This document shows positions 44,123-54,219 of a stretch of 60,000 bases of DNA, piece after piece. This stretch comes from Polytrichum commune (taxonomy: Eukaryota > Streptophyta > Polytrichopsida > Polytrichales > Polytrichaceae): NCBI GenBank assembly GCA_950295325.1, contig OX485805.1, positions 12,870,501-12,930,500 of the forward strand. The letters are read 5' to 3'. Position 1 is the stretch's first letter. The number at the start of each line of letters is the position of its first letter. Position numbers and translations under genes: made by a program. The notes below the pieces were generated by a model. That model had not been told where the DNA came from, searched no databases, and was given only the letters and a program-made list of their open reading frames with translations.

Positions 44123-46257
44123 TTAGTGACCAAGCTTAATTAGTATCATTCTCCTTCAAATCAGAAGGACATTAAACGAGACTTACACCTATCTACTTCT
44201 TAAGACATAAAAGATTCTTTATGCCAAACAGGTGGCAATAAAGTGTTAAATATCAACATTACCTAGTCTAAAATCTCATCTTAAGCAGGAACAAGAGATC
44301 ACTCATCTTTCATCCTCACTTTTCCACAAAGGTTATCATTTCAGACCAAAGGGCTAACCCCCAACCCCCTGAAGTTACCCCAATCTCCAAGTAATCTGCA
44401 GAAATCTCCTTTGCATTTACATGAACTCCATGTGAGGAAGTGCTCTTTGGAGATCAAAAGTGTGGAGGGAGTTCCAGGGACCAAATGAACAGCAGTACGG
44501 GTGTACCTGTTGAAAACTCCTGAGACTTCTGACGATGCGCCAATTTGGGGTTTCTTATCTTAGACTGTCGCCGTAAATGCTTGAAACCTGGGACGCCACA
44601 TGGCCACTACTAGCGACAGCAGCAAGCAGATAGTGTGGCTAACATGCAGCCTGCAAATCTGGTACCTAGCTTTACTTAGGCAACTTCTGGCAGTCTTAGC
44701 TTTGATGATGAATCAGATATTCATATGAGCTCGGGCCAAAAATTATGAGAAAAATGACCACGGCCACGATTGGGGTTTGCTTACCAAACCATCTCGTACT
44801 ATTGAGTGTTTCATATCACAGACGACATGCTCTAGCCGGGAAAAGTAACCATTCAAGACCCATCTACCTTCCTTCCCAGAACTTAGTAACTTCTAGTGAC
44901 GCAGCCCTACTTTGGAGATGGAACTTCGTGGCTGCTGGCCGACAGCCTGAACGCAGCCCTGGAGCTGCGGCTTCCCTGCGCCTGCCCGCCTCAACTATTG
45001 ACCTTTGATTCTCCCCGGTCTGCTGCAGGGCCGAGATTCAACCTGCTCTTCGTCTCATGAGCTTAGTCACACGGCACTTCCCTGCCCAGACTTCAAGGCT
45101 CTAGGGGTCCAGATGGAGCCACACTTGGAAGACAGTATGTACCCTACTACTGTCTATTGCAGGACAGAGAACAGCTGTCTACAAAAACAAACTTCGCAAA
45201 GGGGCTTCATACGTGGGTACCTCGACGAGGCAGTCCTCGTTAGTCCAGTCCATTGTCACAGTTCAGTTAATCTGCAAACAGTCCACTGCAAGAAAACTAC
45301 AAGAAGTACTTCTCATATCTACCTCGTCCACAGCCTTTTCACATGAATCCATCGACAAGAGACCTGCATGCAGTATTGCAGTAGACGTCTGCAAGTAGGT
45401 GCAGTCAGGGAGATCGATTGAAGTTTCAGTCTCAGAAAGAAGAAAATGATTTAATCCATGGTCCAACTCTGCAGAAGTAAATCGTCTGGTGACAATCCGC
45501 TTTACCATTGATAAATTTGCATCTTCCAGGTCTCCTAATCAGGAGCCCTCTGCCATCCTCCAACCCCTTACACAATTGTGGGAAGTACACCTCAATAAAA
45601 ATGGTGCCGTAAAGAAAACCCAGTTAAAAGCGGATTACACCATTGCACTAATTTCTACCGTCCAAACTTGAACTTTATCGCCTACACGTATACAGCTCGT
45701 CATAATAGTTGAAATATGTAGCTCCTACAGTAACATAAAGATTCCTTTATCTTCCAATATATGATACCCCATTCCGTGAAATCCTTACACTAATATGACA
45801 TCACCTGGTTGATCACGTATCAAGACGTCCCCTGTTAAAAACATTGAACAGGGCAAATGGCAGAAATAGGGACAAACATGAGGTCCACTCTAAATTTAGA
45901 TCCTTGTAGATGTGTTCACAACACAGTAGTAGAATTCTACTGTACATGGGCAGAAGCATCTCGATGACTGCCAAGAACAATTGGCTGGAGATCACGCTAC
46001 CTATCAATGATATCTAGATCCCTATCAACATCTTATGAAACAATTAGAACTGCTATAGTGAGTTCCTTCCAAGCCCAGTAGCCTTTGATGATGGTTACCT
46101 ACATCATTTGAATGTAGTTCAAATGAAGAAAAATAGACAAAAATGGAAATCCAGCAGGTTGCAAGGTGGAGGGGGTCCCTTTATCACGAATTTAGAATCT
46201 ACGGCTTCAGCAACTCTTACGTGGGCTTCCAACTGTCATGAAGGCCAGATTTGTCAA
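44123..46257. other. Region downstream of the GT34 gene
   Basis: No gene is assigned. The part nearest 46257 should hold the GT34 3' UTR. From about 44500 onward the DNA is less AT-rich and richer in CpG than the MITE-filled DNA to the left. A minus-strand frame at 45263-45508 (TRRFTSAELDHGLNHFLLSE) looks mildly coding but matches nothing I recognise. Confidence 0.35.
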
Positions 46258-47973
46258 TTACTCCGACACTTCTTGTGAAAAGGTTCTTTGTTGAGATACA
46301 CCTTGCCCAGCTGTTCCTCGATCAGCCCTTTCTTCAATTTCAGACTGCAAGCCCAAAGGATCCGCTGTCTCTTTGCGAATCCGCTGAGTACGGAAGGATC
46401 CGAGAGCCTTGTGAGTAAATCCATACTTCTCAAGAATTTGATTATCCGCAAAATTGAAAGCTCGCTCCATTTGCTTAAAGCATTCCTCATTCTCTGGAGT
46501 AGATGCAAGTTGACAGGGTTTGCAGCCTACGAAATGCGTTACAAATGGCCAACGTTCGTCTCCATAGCCAGGATGGTTCTTGGCCATCATGTCTTCATAG
46601 TTGTACACCAGGTACTTCCAGTATCCATGCAGGAAGAATTCCCACTCCACGTGCGTACTTGTCTTCCACTTGGGATCATCAAAGAGAATTAGGTAGACTA
46701 GGGCAGATTGATCATCAGCTTCAAAGGTTGGTCGATCTACTAGCTTCGCTGTCAACATTTTCCCTGCATTATCCCAATTACAAAATAAGCGACTGCATGA
46801 CTGACCGCATTAATCCAATTGTACATCTACCACACCGAGTACTCCTGATCGCAGCTCAGAATATAATCATGCAAAATGAACAGATTTCTGGATAGAACAG
46901 TCAAGTCAGTGCACACAGGCCTTGGAGCACATTACAGGTAGTCTCTCCGTCGCTAGACCTTATAGATAGTACAATGTGTGCGTTAAAAGACATGATCCGT
47001 TTCTGCAAATAAGCAAGCCTATCTAAAAACCGGGAAATGTACTGTGCATGTACCAAGTGTGCCGAACAAGGTAAGGCTGGAGGATACCTGCTTCAATCCT
47101 GACAGTTCCTTCAGGACCAAAAGGGGCCCAGGCATCAAGCAGGTCCAGCGACCACTGACAATTCCTGATAAGGAAACTTCCAGTATTAAGACCGATCCAG
47201 CGATGCTGCTCATATAGGAGGTTATGGAAGCCATGGACAATCAGGTTATTCTTTCCATACTTCTCCATGGGCATCTCAAATGTCATGTCGGTGAAGATAG
47301 CGTCACTGTCCATCCACCAGATCCACTCGACGTCGGGGTTGTTGAGCATCAGCTTACGAAGAAGTGGCAGTTTAGCCCAAAACGAGCTCATCTCCTTGTC
47401 GAAGTGCGCCATGTTGTAGAAAATTTCGAGCCCGTGGAGGCGAGCATAGTCGAGCCTGTTCTTCAGAAACTTAAGGAGGTAGAAATCTCCAAGCGGATTG
47501 GCGCAGGGTCCAGGCTGCGAGCCGGAGACAAGTAATGTCTTGGGCCTCCCGCTAAGAGTGCGGTTCCTGCCTGGATTCTTGGTGTTCCACAGCTCTCGTT
47601 GCTCATCCCAGTTGGATATTTTAGGTCCTAGACTGTACGGGGTGCCAGGCTCCCGCTTCTCCTCTTCTACAAACTTGCTGGCAGTCACCTCGTCAGGTAT
47701 CGCCTCATCGACCTGGGCAAGCACGCGTGCCCTCTGTGACTTTATCATCTGCTCCCTAAGGTCTGCAACTTCCGGAGTTGAACCGCCAAACAGTCCGCCG
47801 GAGCCCATGGTGCCTCGTAGTACCAAAATAGTGATGAATCCGCATAGTATGGTAACCTTGAATGTATTCAAGGTCTTGGTGAGCTTTCGTCCCTTTGGCG
47901 TGGCCAGCAGCCGACTTGGACTGTAAGTATGAAGTAAGGACTTCACACTGTCGTGCGAAAATTCTCGGAACAT
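46258..47973 (-). CDS. GT34 glycosyltransferase, xyloglucan 6-xylosyltransferase-like
   Basis: Two exons (47088-47973, 46258-46763) join in frame across a GT-AG intron (EAG|K) to give 463 aa, the usual length. It is a type II Golgi protein: a short basic cytosolic part, one membrane segment (about 39-53), a stem, and a catalytic domain. Catalytic-domain blocks are NPLGDFYLLKFLKNRLDYAR, YNMAHFDKEM, and WWMDSDAIFTDM with the metal-binding DSD (222-224). Further blocks are NTGSFLIRNCQWSLDLLDAW, RPTFEADDQSALVYL, and ERWPFVTHFVGCKPC then ERAFNFADNQ. XXTs add xylose from UDP-xylose to the glucan backbone of xyloglucan in cell-wall synthesis. GT34 also includes galactomannan galactosyltransferases, so the acceptor is inferred. 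The start is the ATG at 47973; upstream in frame is only TTG. Confidence 0.95.
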
Positions 47974-49551
47974 TTTGCCGAAACTCAAACTGCCAGTCGC
48001 TCTTCAATGAGACGGCTCATGCACAGACTACTGCCATATCCGAAACCGCAACAACCAGGGCATCAACACAAAAAGAATCTCAGGGTTTCTAAAAACTAGT
48101 TCCAAGAACAGAAATCGGTGACCAGTAAGGATAACTAACAATGCAGGTCGCAAGGTACACTCCAGAGAAGATCAAGCCCCATGCATGTCCTCGACACTAC
48201 CTACACTGAAGCTCGCAACCAGAAAAGCTCGAAACTCCACAATGAGGACAAAGCTCTGGCTCTGTACTACACCTTTGTAATGACTCGAGAGAGCGCATTA
48301 TCTGGTACTGCAACGGACTGCAACCTACTGTAATTCTCGCACAAGCAATAGTTCTACTGCAGTGAGTGTAGCTTCTCCGTGCAGCCTGCTAGCAGAACGC
48401 GTTGAAGAACAAGACTCACTCGAATACAAATCGCAAGAAGTGCAGCGTAGCCTACTCACGACGACACGAAAGTGATAGCCTCCACCTCCTAGAAAATGGG
48501 CTCCCTAGCTAGCTCGGCTATGACAGACCGCCAATAGCCAAAGAGAAACCTAGGGTATGCGCACCGATTAGAGCTTACCTAGAAATTAGGTGGTCTTTCC
48601 TACAGAGCGAAAAACAAGAGTCGAAATGCGACATCGGCGACCCTCTGACACCTCTACACAGTACCCGTAAACTAAGGCCAAATGCCAGCACAGGAAGAGG
48701 ACAACCGAACTACCGGATATCAAACATCAGCATCACGACACCTTGAATGACCACTCGTTAAAACGATACGTAACTACAAAAATCTAAAACTCTCGAGCTC
48801 TAACTCATCCGACTTGATAACCATCATCATCAGAGCGACCACATACTAACTTTTCAGGTACTAACGCAAGACAGACAAAATAGGAAAAGATCGATACTCG
48901 ACTAGATCCACCAAGGTTCTCTTCTCTTCACACACTTGCGGCCCCCTTCTCCTAGGGTTAACTTACCACATCCAAGATCCTAAGATAAACAAATCTAAAA
49001 TGGCCCATGCGATAGAACTGGTTTGGTGCAGTCAGTACCTCCATTCACCACCGCAAGACAGCCATCACCAACCACCGCAATGCAGCCACGGGCAACAGAC
49101 GCAATCAATCAAACAGGCAACCAACTCGCTCAATCACTCATCCGTCCGTCAGTCGGTCGCGGTGCCACCAACGATCACCTCACGAATAAGAAAATCTGGA
49201 CAAAATGTGCCTCAAATCGCACTTATGCAAGGCAAGGCAAGGCAAGTCCGAACTCCTCACTCCGCCTGGACGCAAAACCAAACCGCTACTACTGATTGCG
49301 ACGCTGTCTGTGAGTTAGCAGAAAGCGGCATGTGAGAGGAGTAAATGGAGGCGGAATGAGTGAGGCGAAGTGAATGCGGTGAGGAATAATGCGGGGCGGG
49401 GGGGGGGGGGGAACAGTGCTAGGCGTAGTGTAAGCACAACAATGGCGCTGCAGCAATAGGCCTCTCTGCAAAAGCCTTCCCGTTGCAGACTCTCTGCACA
49501 AGGAAGGAAAGGGAAAGGAAAGGCAGGAAAGGGCGGGGGGCGCCATGGGCA
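47974..49551 (-). other. Promoter and leader region of the GT34 gene
   Basis: CpG-richer than the window average, with many CTCGA and CGA words, and no coding exon recognised. A long 5' UTR, possibly with an intron, plus promoter is the likely content. A 14-nt poly-G run is at 49398-49411. Confidence 0.4.
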
Positions 49552-49552
49552 T

Positions 49553-49953
49553 GGATGGATAATACATCAATATTCATCCGTATGACTTACAATAGCTGAT
49601 CTCTGAGTGTTGACAGCATTGCAGCAACATGCCGTGGATGAATGAAGTCTCGACGTTCATCCACTGGACCTAGCTGTGTCTTCTGGGAGTTGTGGCAGAC
49701 GAAGGCCGTGGATGAATACTTATTCGGAATTCATCCACGGAACTTAGCTGTATCTCGCGGTGAAATGGCAGGAGCCGCGTACTGGACGTTTGCACCGGGC
49801 AGGGTATGGGCGGTCGAGGTAAGGCCGGGCAGCCGCATTGCAGTGTACGTGGCGGAAGATGGATGATAATGCAGGAATATTCATCTTCAAACGGCGCCAC
49901 CCAAGGTGGGGGGAACCATGGATGAATGAACAGACACCACTCATTTCATCCAT
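49553..49953. repeat. Array of five small hairpins sharing GGATGAAT arms
   Basis: Five inverted repeats of 27-36 bp with arms related to TGGATGAAT/ATTCATCCA occur at 49553-49579, 49634-49664, 49706-49740 (12-bp perfect arms CCGTGGATGAAT), 49855-49889 and 49918-49953. The loops differ completely and the spacers of 42-115 bp are unrelated in sequence. They lie upstream of the GT34 gene, about 1.6-2.0 kb from its ATG. Confidence 0.8.
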
Positions 49954-50473
49954 AGTAGTTTGTTTTAGAGGGTACATACGTAGAGTGCTGTGGGCGGGGT
50001 GATGAGAGTCAGGGCTGATTTTTCACAAAGTTTTTGCCCGTCCGCGTCCAAAAACCTTGAATTGAAAGGCAAAAACAATTGCAACCCGTCCCAAAACCGG
50101 TTTGGAAATGAAAATACTCGTCCCGCAATATGTATAAATAAGTCTCTTACAATGTTGGTAAATTTTAAAAAAAAACAAAAAAAAACAAAACAAGCAAAAG
50201 ATGTTGACATGTGACTGTTTGCACTTGGAAACAATAGGATCTTCACAAATTATGCCTTCAATGCATGTCTGGTATTTGTCTTTTGTTGTCGATTCTCATC
50301 TTTCTAGTACACCCCATTCTAATTTCCTTTGCCACCATCATTTCTTTTTATTTCTTGTCCTTCAATCCCCCATTCCTTTTCCCACACTATATCCTCAAGG
50401 TGTTTCCATCACCCATTATCGCCCGTCCGTCACCACCTGCATTCCCTCCACAAGAGGGGTTTTCCTAGACAAA
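49954..50473. other. Spacer before hAT remnant
   Basis: AT-rich, non-coding as far as I can read. It may include eroded 5' parts of a hAT element, but no transposase block other than the C-terminal one was found. Confidence 0.4.
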
Positions 50474-50634
50474 ACCTAATCAAAAGTCATCTACGTGCTA
50501 GTTTGAAGTTAGAGACTTTAGATGCTTTGATGCGCATTTCATGTGCAAATATTCCAGTTGAAAACATCTATTGGAATGCAGTGATGCTTGTTTGGAGAAA
50601 CATGAAGGATAGGAGAATTCATCCACTTCTTTGA
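50474..50634 (+). pseudogene. hAT transposase C-terminal fragment
   Basis: The frame reads IKSHLRASLKLETLDALMRIS, then PVENIYWNAVMLVWRNMKDR and RI before the stop. This matches the C-terminal dimerisation (hATC) end of hAT transposases (L-x-x-LMRIS...W...K-x-RRI). Nothing of the BED zinc finger or catalytic core is visible upstream, so it is a fragment. Confidence 0.65.
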
Positions 50635-51334
50635 AGGGTGAGTAGCTCTTTATTTTTTAAATTTTGAACATGTTTATATATACTAATTCTTATTCGATTG
50701 CTAAGTTTACCTTCAATTATAATCTTTGACATTATATTAAAAAGATTCTAAATTTTGTGGTTGATGAATTAATGCAAGTGTATCAAGCACTTCAAGATGG
50801 ATATTTTGATTGGGTATTAGTGGTTTGATTGCATTATGCTTGTATTCACATGTCATACATGACATAATGTAACTTATATTTGTATCAATTGTATTGTTTG
50901 GAAGAAATTATCAAAAAAATTGTTATTTTTAGAACCGTTCAAAGTGAATTTGACACGTCCAAAAACTGGTTCGTTTTCGAAGAACCCGTCCACTAGAAAG
51001 GTTGTTTTTTATGAACATGTCCCTGGACATGTTGGCGACCTTGTGAAAAAATCACCACTGATGAGAATGTTCATTAGACTTCTTAGGGCAAGCCTAGTGA
51101 CCCTGCACCTGCATCTGCATTTGCGTTTTTCCATTCGCGATGCGGATGCAGATGCAGGATATTGGCCCAGTCACCATGTTATTTGCTAAAATTGGATGTA
51201 AAATAATACAGAAAGTGCAGAATTCCCTGCATTTCGTCGAGATATGCAGGGAGCTTGCTATCAGCTAAGGACAAACAACTTCATGGCGGCTTTTAACTAA
51301 AGACAACTCAATATGGCAGGGTCCTAGTGAATGA
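50635..51334. other. Spacer without recognised gene
   Basis: AT-rich and non-coding. It includes GCATCTGCATTTGCG and GCGGATGCAGATGCAG motifs at about 51113-51156 that form an imperfect palindrome. Similar ATCTGCAT words are near 51792-51845, flanking the tandem repeat. Confidence 0.4.
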
Positions 51335-51706
51335 CGAGGTTTAGGGTAAACCAGGAGATAATTCTAGTTACGCGCAAAATTAGGGATGAGTTTGAGAAAT
51401 AACCGGTTGAGGTTTAGGGTAAACCATAAGATAATTATATTCACGTGCACATTATGGATGAACTTGAGAAATAACCGGTTGAACCGGTTGAGATTTAGGG
51501 TAAAGCAGGAGATAATTATATTCATGTGCAAATTACGGATGAGCTTGAGAAATAATTGGTTGAGGTTTAGGGTAACCCATGAAATAATTATAGTTACTCA
51601 TGAAGCATGGATGAGCTTGAAAATAACCAATTATAGTTTAGGGTAAACCGGGAAAAGAATACTAGTTACGCATGAAGCACGTATGAGTTTGAGAACTAAC
51701 CGGTTG
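51335..51706. repeat. Tandem repeat, five units of ~71-81 bp
   Basis: Units start at 51335, 51409, 51490, 51562 and 51633. The consensus begins GAGGTTTAGGGTAAACC, continues with GATAATTATA, and ends GATGAGCTTGAGAAATAACC before GGTT. Frames read through units 2-4 only because the period is near a multiple of three; I do not regard that as a gene. Confidence 0.9.
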
Positions 51707-51872
51707 AAGTTCATGACCTCGTAATACTACAAATCATTTTAGAGGAAATTTTGATGAAAGCAATGCAGAATGAGTGGCAGTTTTGCCTGGGTCTGCATCT
51801 GCATTGTGGATGGAGGCCACTTTTCATTCCCGGATGTAGATGCAGATCCATGAGCGACTGGGCTTGCTCTTA

Positions 51873-52371
51873 GGGCCCCTTCACACACAAGCCAAGAGCC
51901 GTGACCATGAAATTGTGAGAGCCCAAAAGAAAGCGTCCAAAGGCGGTCCCAAGACACTTCCAAAAACATGTATGTGTGGTCACAGACTTTCAAGTGTAGT
52001 GTGAAGTCATGTGTGACCGGGCCCTCAACCAAATGCTATTTCAATGAATTTCTATTCATGCAAGTCCTCGCACTTGATAAGATAGAATAAATCAACGGTT
52101 GTGAGCATTCGGAGTGCCATGGTCTCCCAATTTTGTGTTAGACCTACCTCCAAGGGGTGGTTTTTTAAAATAATCCAAGTGATCATGAAACATGATCCAT
52201 TCGATGCGTGTAGGAGTCCGTGTAGACTTTACATCCATCTTGCATTCACATACTCCGTTGGTCCCTCAAGCATAATGTGAAGCGAACTTGGACCGGCTCC
52301 CCCTTTTCTACCAATGAGAGTGCTTGAAGCGTACTAGTCACGGGCTCTTAGTCTTGTGTGTGAAGTGGCCC
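51873..52371 (-). mobile_element. Harbinger-type MITE, family H1 (copy with perfect TTA duplication)
   Basis: This is a 499-bp copy in reverse orientation. The ends are GGGCCCCTTCACACACA and TGTGTGTGAAGTGGCCC, flanked by TTA on both sides (51870-51872 and 52372-52374). It is the clearest evidence for the 3-bp target duplication of this family. Confidence 0.9.
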
Positions 52372-52900
52372 TTAATGTGCCTATTGTTTGAAGTTCAAAC
52401 CAAGGTTGAGACGTAACATATTCACCTTTGTAAATATGTGTCATGGAATCATGAATAAGTTATATTACACGCATGCATAATGTTATGGATATTCTCTCAA
52501 CACCAAATTCAATGTTGAATATGGTTATTGGGAGTTTGTCGTGCCATCCGAGTATTATTCCGACCTTAGGCAATTTTAACTATGGGATTTTAATGGGATC
52601 TAGGTTAAGGTATTGGTTTAAAGACACCCTTTATCGAGTTCATCGTTGTTCTCTTTGCAGTGAGACTATGTTGACATACACTCTATTCACTCCGGCCTCC
52701 TTTGGAGATCGGAGTTCTTCTTCCGAGACTATGTTAATGGTATGCCTCATTCAAGTGTGTTGCATACTCACGATTTGCCATCAGAAAAAAGAGGGAAAGA
52801 GGAAAAAGAATGACACCCACCTCTAGTGTTAGCGTGAATGAAAAATGCTCATCTTTATCACAATCGTGTGTGCCATCGGCAATGAGTATGGGCACATTAA

Positions 52901-52991
52901 GGGCCACTTCACACACAAGACTGAGAGCCCGTGACCATTACACTTCGAGCATTCTCATTGGTGGAAAAGGGGGACCCGGTCCAAGTTCGCC
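52901..52991 (+). mobile_element. Harbinger-type MITE, family H1 (left-end fragment)
   Basis: It begins GGGCCACTTCACACACAAGA after TAA, follows the family for ~90 bp to CCGGTCCAAGTTCGC, then breaks off into unrelated DNA. It is a truncated copy 530 bp from the complete one. Confidence 0.8.
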
Positions 52992-53413
52992 AACTTGAGT
53001 TTTGATGGGCTACCACCAATTTAGCCATGGTCACATCAAGGCTCGCTCCAAATAGTCCGGACTTGGTATTGGTTGCCCGGTGCTCCCATTTCATGTTGCA
53101 TTAATTAACCAACTCCTTGAGAGTACCTCACATTCATCCAACATAGAAGCATGGAAATTGGATACAATTCAGATGATACTCCTAGTCAAATTGACACCCA
53201 AAGTAACTTTAAAGATTTCAAATTAGTCTAGTCTAAGTCATTTGAGACATGAATTCATTTACAGGTGGTCAAGTTTTTATGTTGGATGGATGAGAGGTAT
53301 GCTACTCTCTTAAGTGATAATTTCCTTTCTCTCCAACTTCCCTTCCCCTACAATAACATTTAATTGAATACTGATACTAATTTTAAAAAAATCTCTACAA
53401 ATGGATAAATTGA
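52992..53413. other. Spacer up to the CACTA terminus
   Basis: No coding or repeat signal recognised. It ends in TGA (53411-53413), the probable 3-bp target duplication of the CACTA element. Confidence 0.4.
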
Positions 53414-53439
53414 CACTACAACAGATTGGGTATTTTGTG

Positions 53440-54100
53440 ACTGACATTTATGACTGCCTTAAGTCATAAAATCCCAAAATGTGACTGACGAGGCTCCGAA
53501 TGAGGATGACGCGCGCGGTGACTGGGTCTAGTCATTACCGACGAGTCGCTTCGGACATGAGTCATATGAATATATACGGTTGTGGAGGCGTATAAAAGGA
53601 CAGATTCTACGATCCCCACTGCACGTGGGGCATACCTTGACTAGCCTTGGAGTCTGTGCCCTTTTTTTACCTGCCCGGGCATAAAAAATACCAAACCGAC
53701 GTGGCATGTGACTCCATGTAGTCATGTTTTCTGCTGACGTGTACTATGACTTGCATGTGTCATAATTTTGCCACGTGGCAGGCCGCGTGGAATGTGACTG
53801 CTAGTTTTTTTACTGCTTATAGTCATGTTTTTTGACTGCGTTAGTCACATTTTCAGCGGGGATGACATTATTATATGACGTTCTGTAGTCATATTCTTAG
53901 TAACATGTTCTGTACAATGTGACATGATGGAGTGATATTCGCGTAGATGGAGAGTCACATTGCGTAGTTCTTTGTGCGTTGTGGTAACTGTATTGAGTTA
54001 GATTCGTATTACTTGCAATTTTGAATGTCAGTCACATTTCGTGGCACATCCCAAGCAATGACGACACATTCAAGTCATGCGCTACATGACTGAGCCAAAT
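53440..54100. repeat. Subterminal TGACT/AGTCA repeat region of the CACTA element
   Basis: Motifs such as GTGACTG, TATGACTGC, TTAGTCACA and TAGTCATAT recur in both orientations. They include GTGACTGACATTTATGACTG just inside the terminus and a GC-rich stem near 53495-53590. In En/Spm, subterminal repeats bind the element-encoded TNPA; by analogy these may bind this element's own protein. Confidence 0.65.
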
Positions 54101-54219
54101 AAGAAATTGAGCACATAAATTTCAATAACTTCAACGACTTTATATAGTCAATGTCTCCAAGCATATCCAAATGTGTTTATCTTTCCTACATGACCCCTAA
54201 ATGCGTATACTACCGAAAT

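Noticed and set aside
44745-45508. Open frames in a GC-richer stretch downstream of GT34
   Set aside because: No splice-consistent gene model and no family motif. Noted as spacer rather than called as genes.
47224-47926. Plus-strand frames of 103 and 142 codons
   Set aside because: Antisense to the GT34 catalytic-domain exon.
49553-49953. Hairpin array considered as CRISPR-like repeats
   Set aside because: The arms are short and imperfect, spacing is irregular, and the host is a eukaryote. Kept as a hairpin array only.
50000-51010. Possible terminal inverted repeats (CGTCCAAAAAC/CCCGTCC words) bounding the hAT remnant
   Set aside because: The similar words on the two sides do not align as clear inverted termini and no 8-bp duplication was found.
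51386-51646. 86-codon frame with repeated RFRV...EIII blocks, resembling a repeat protein
   Set aside because: The repetition comes from a ~74-bp DNA tandem repeat. Units 1 and 5 break the frame and the codons show no constraint.
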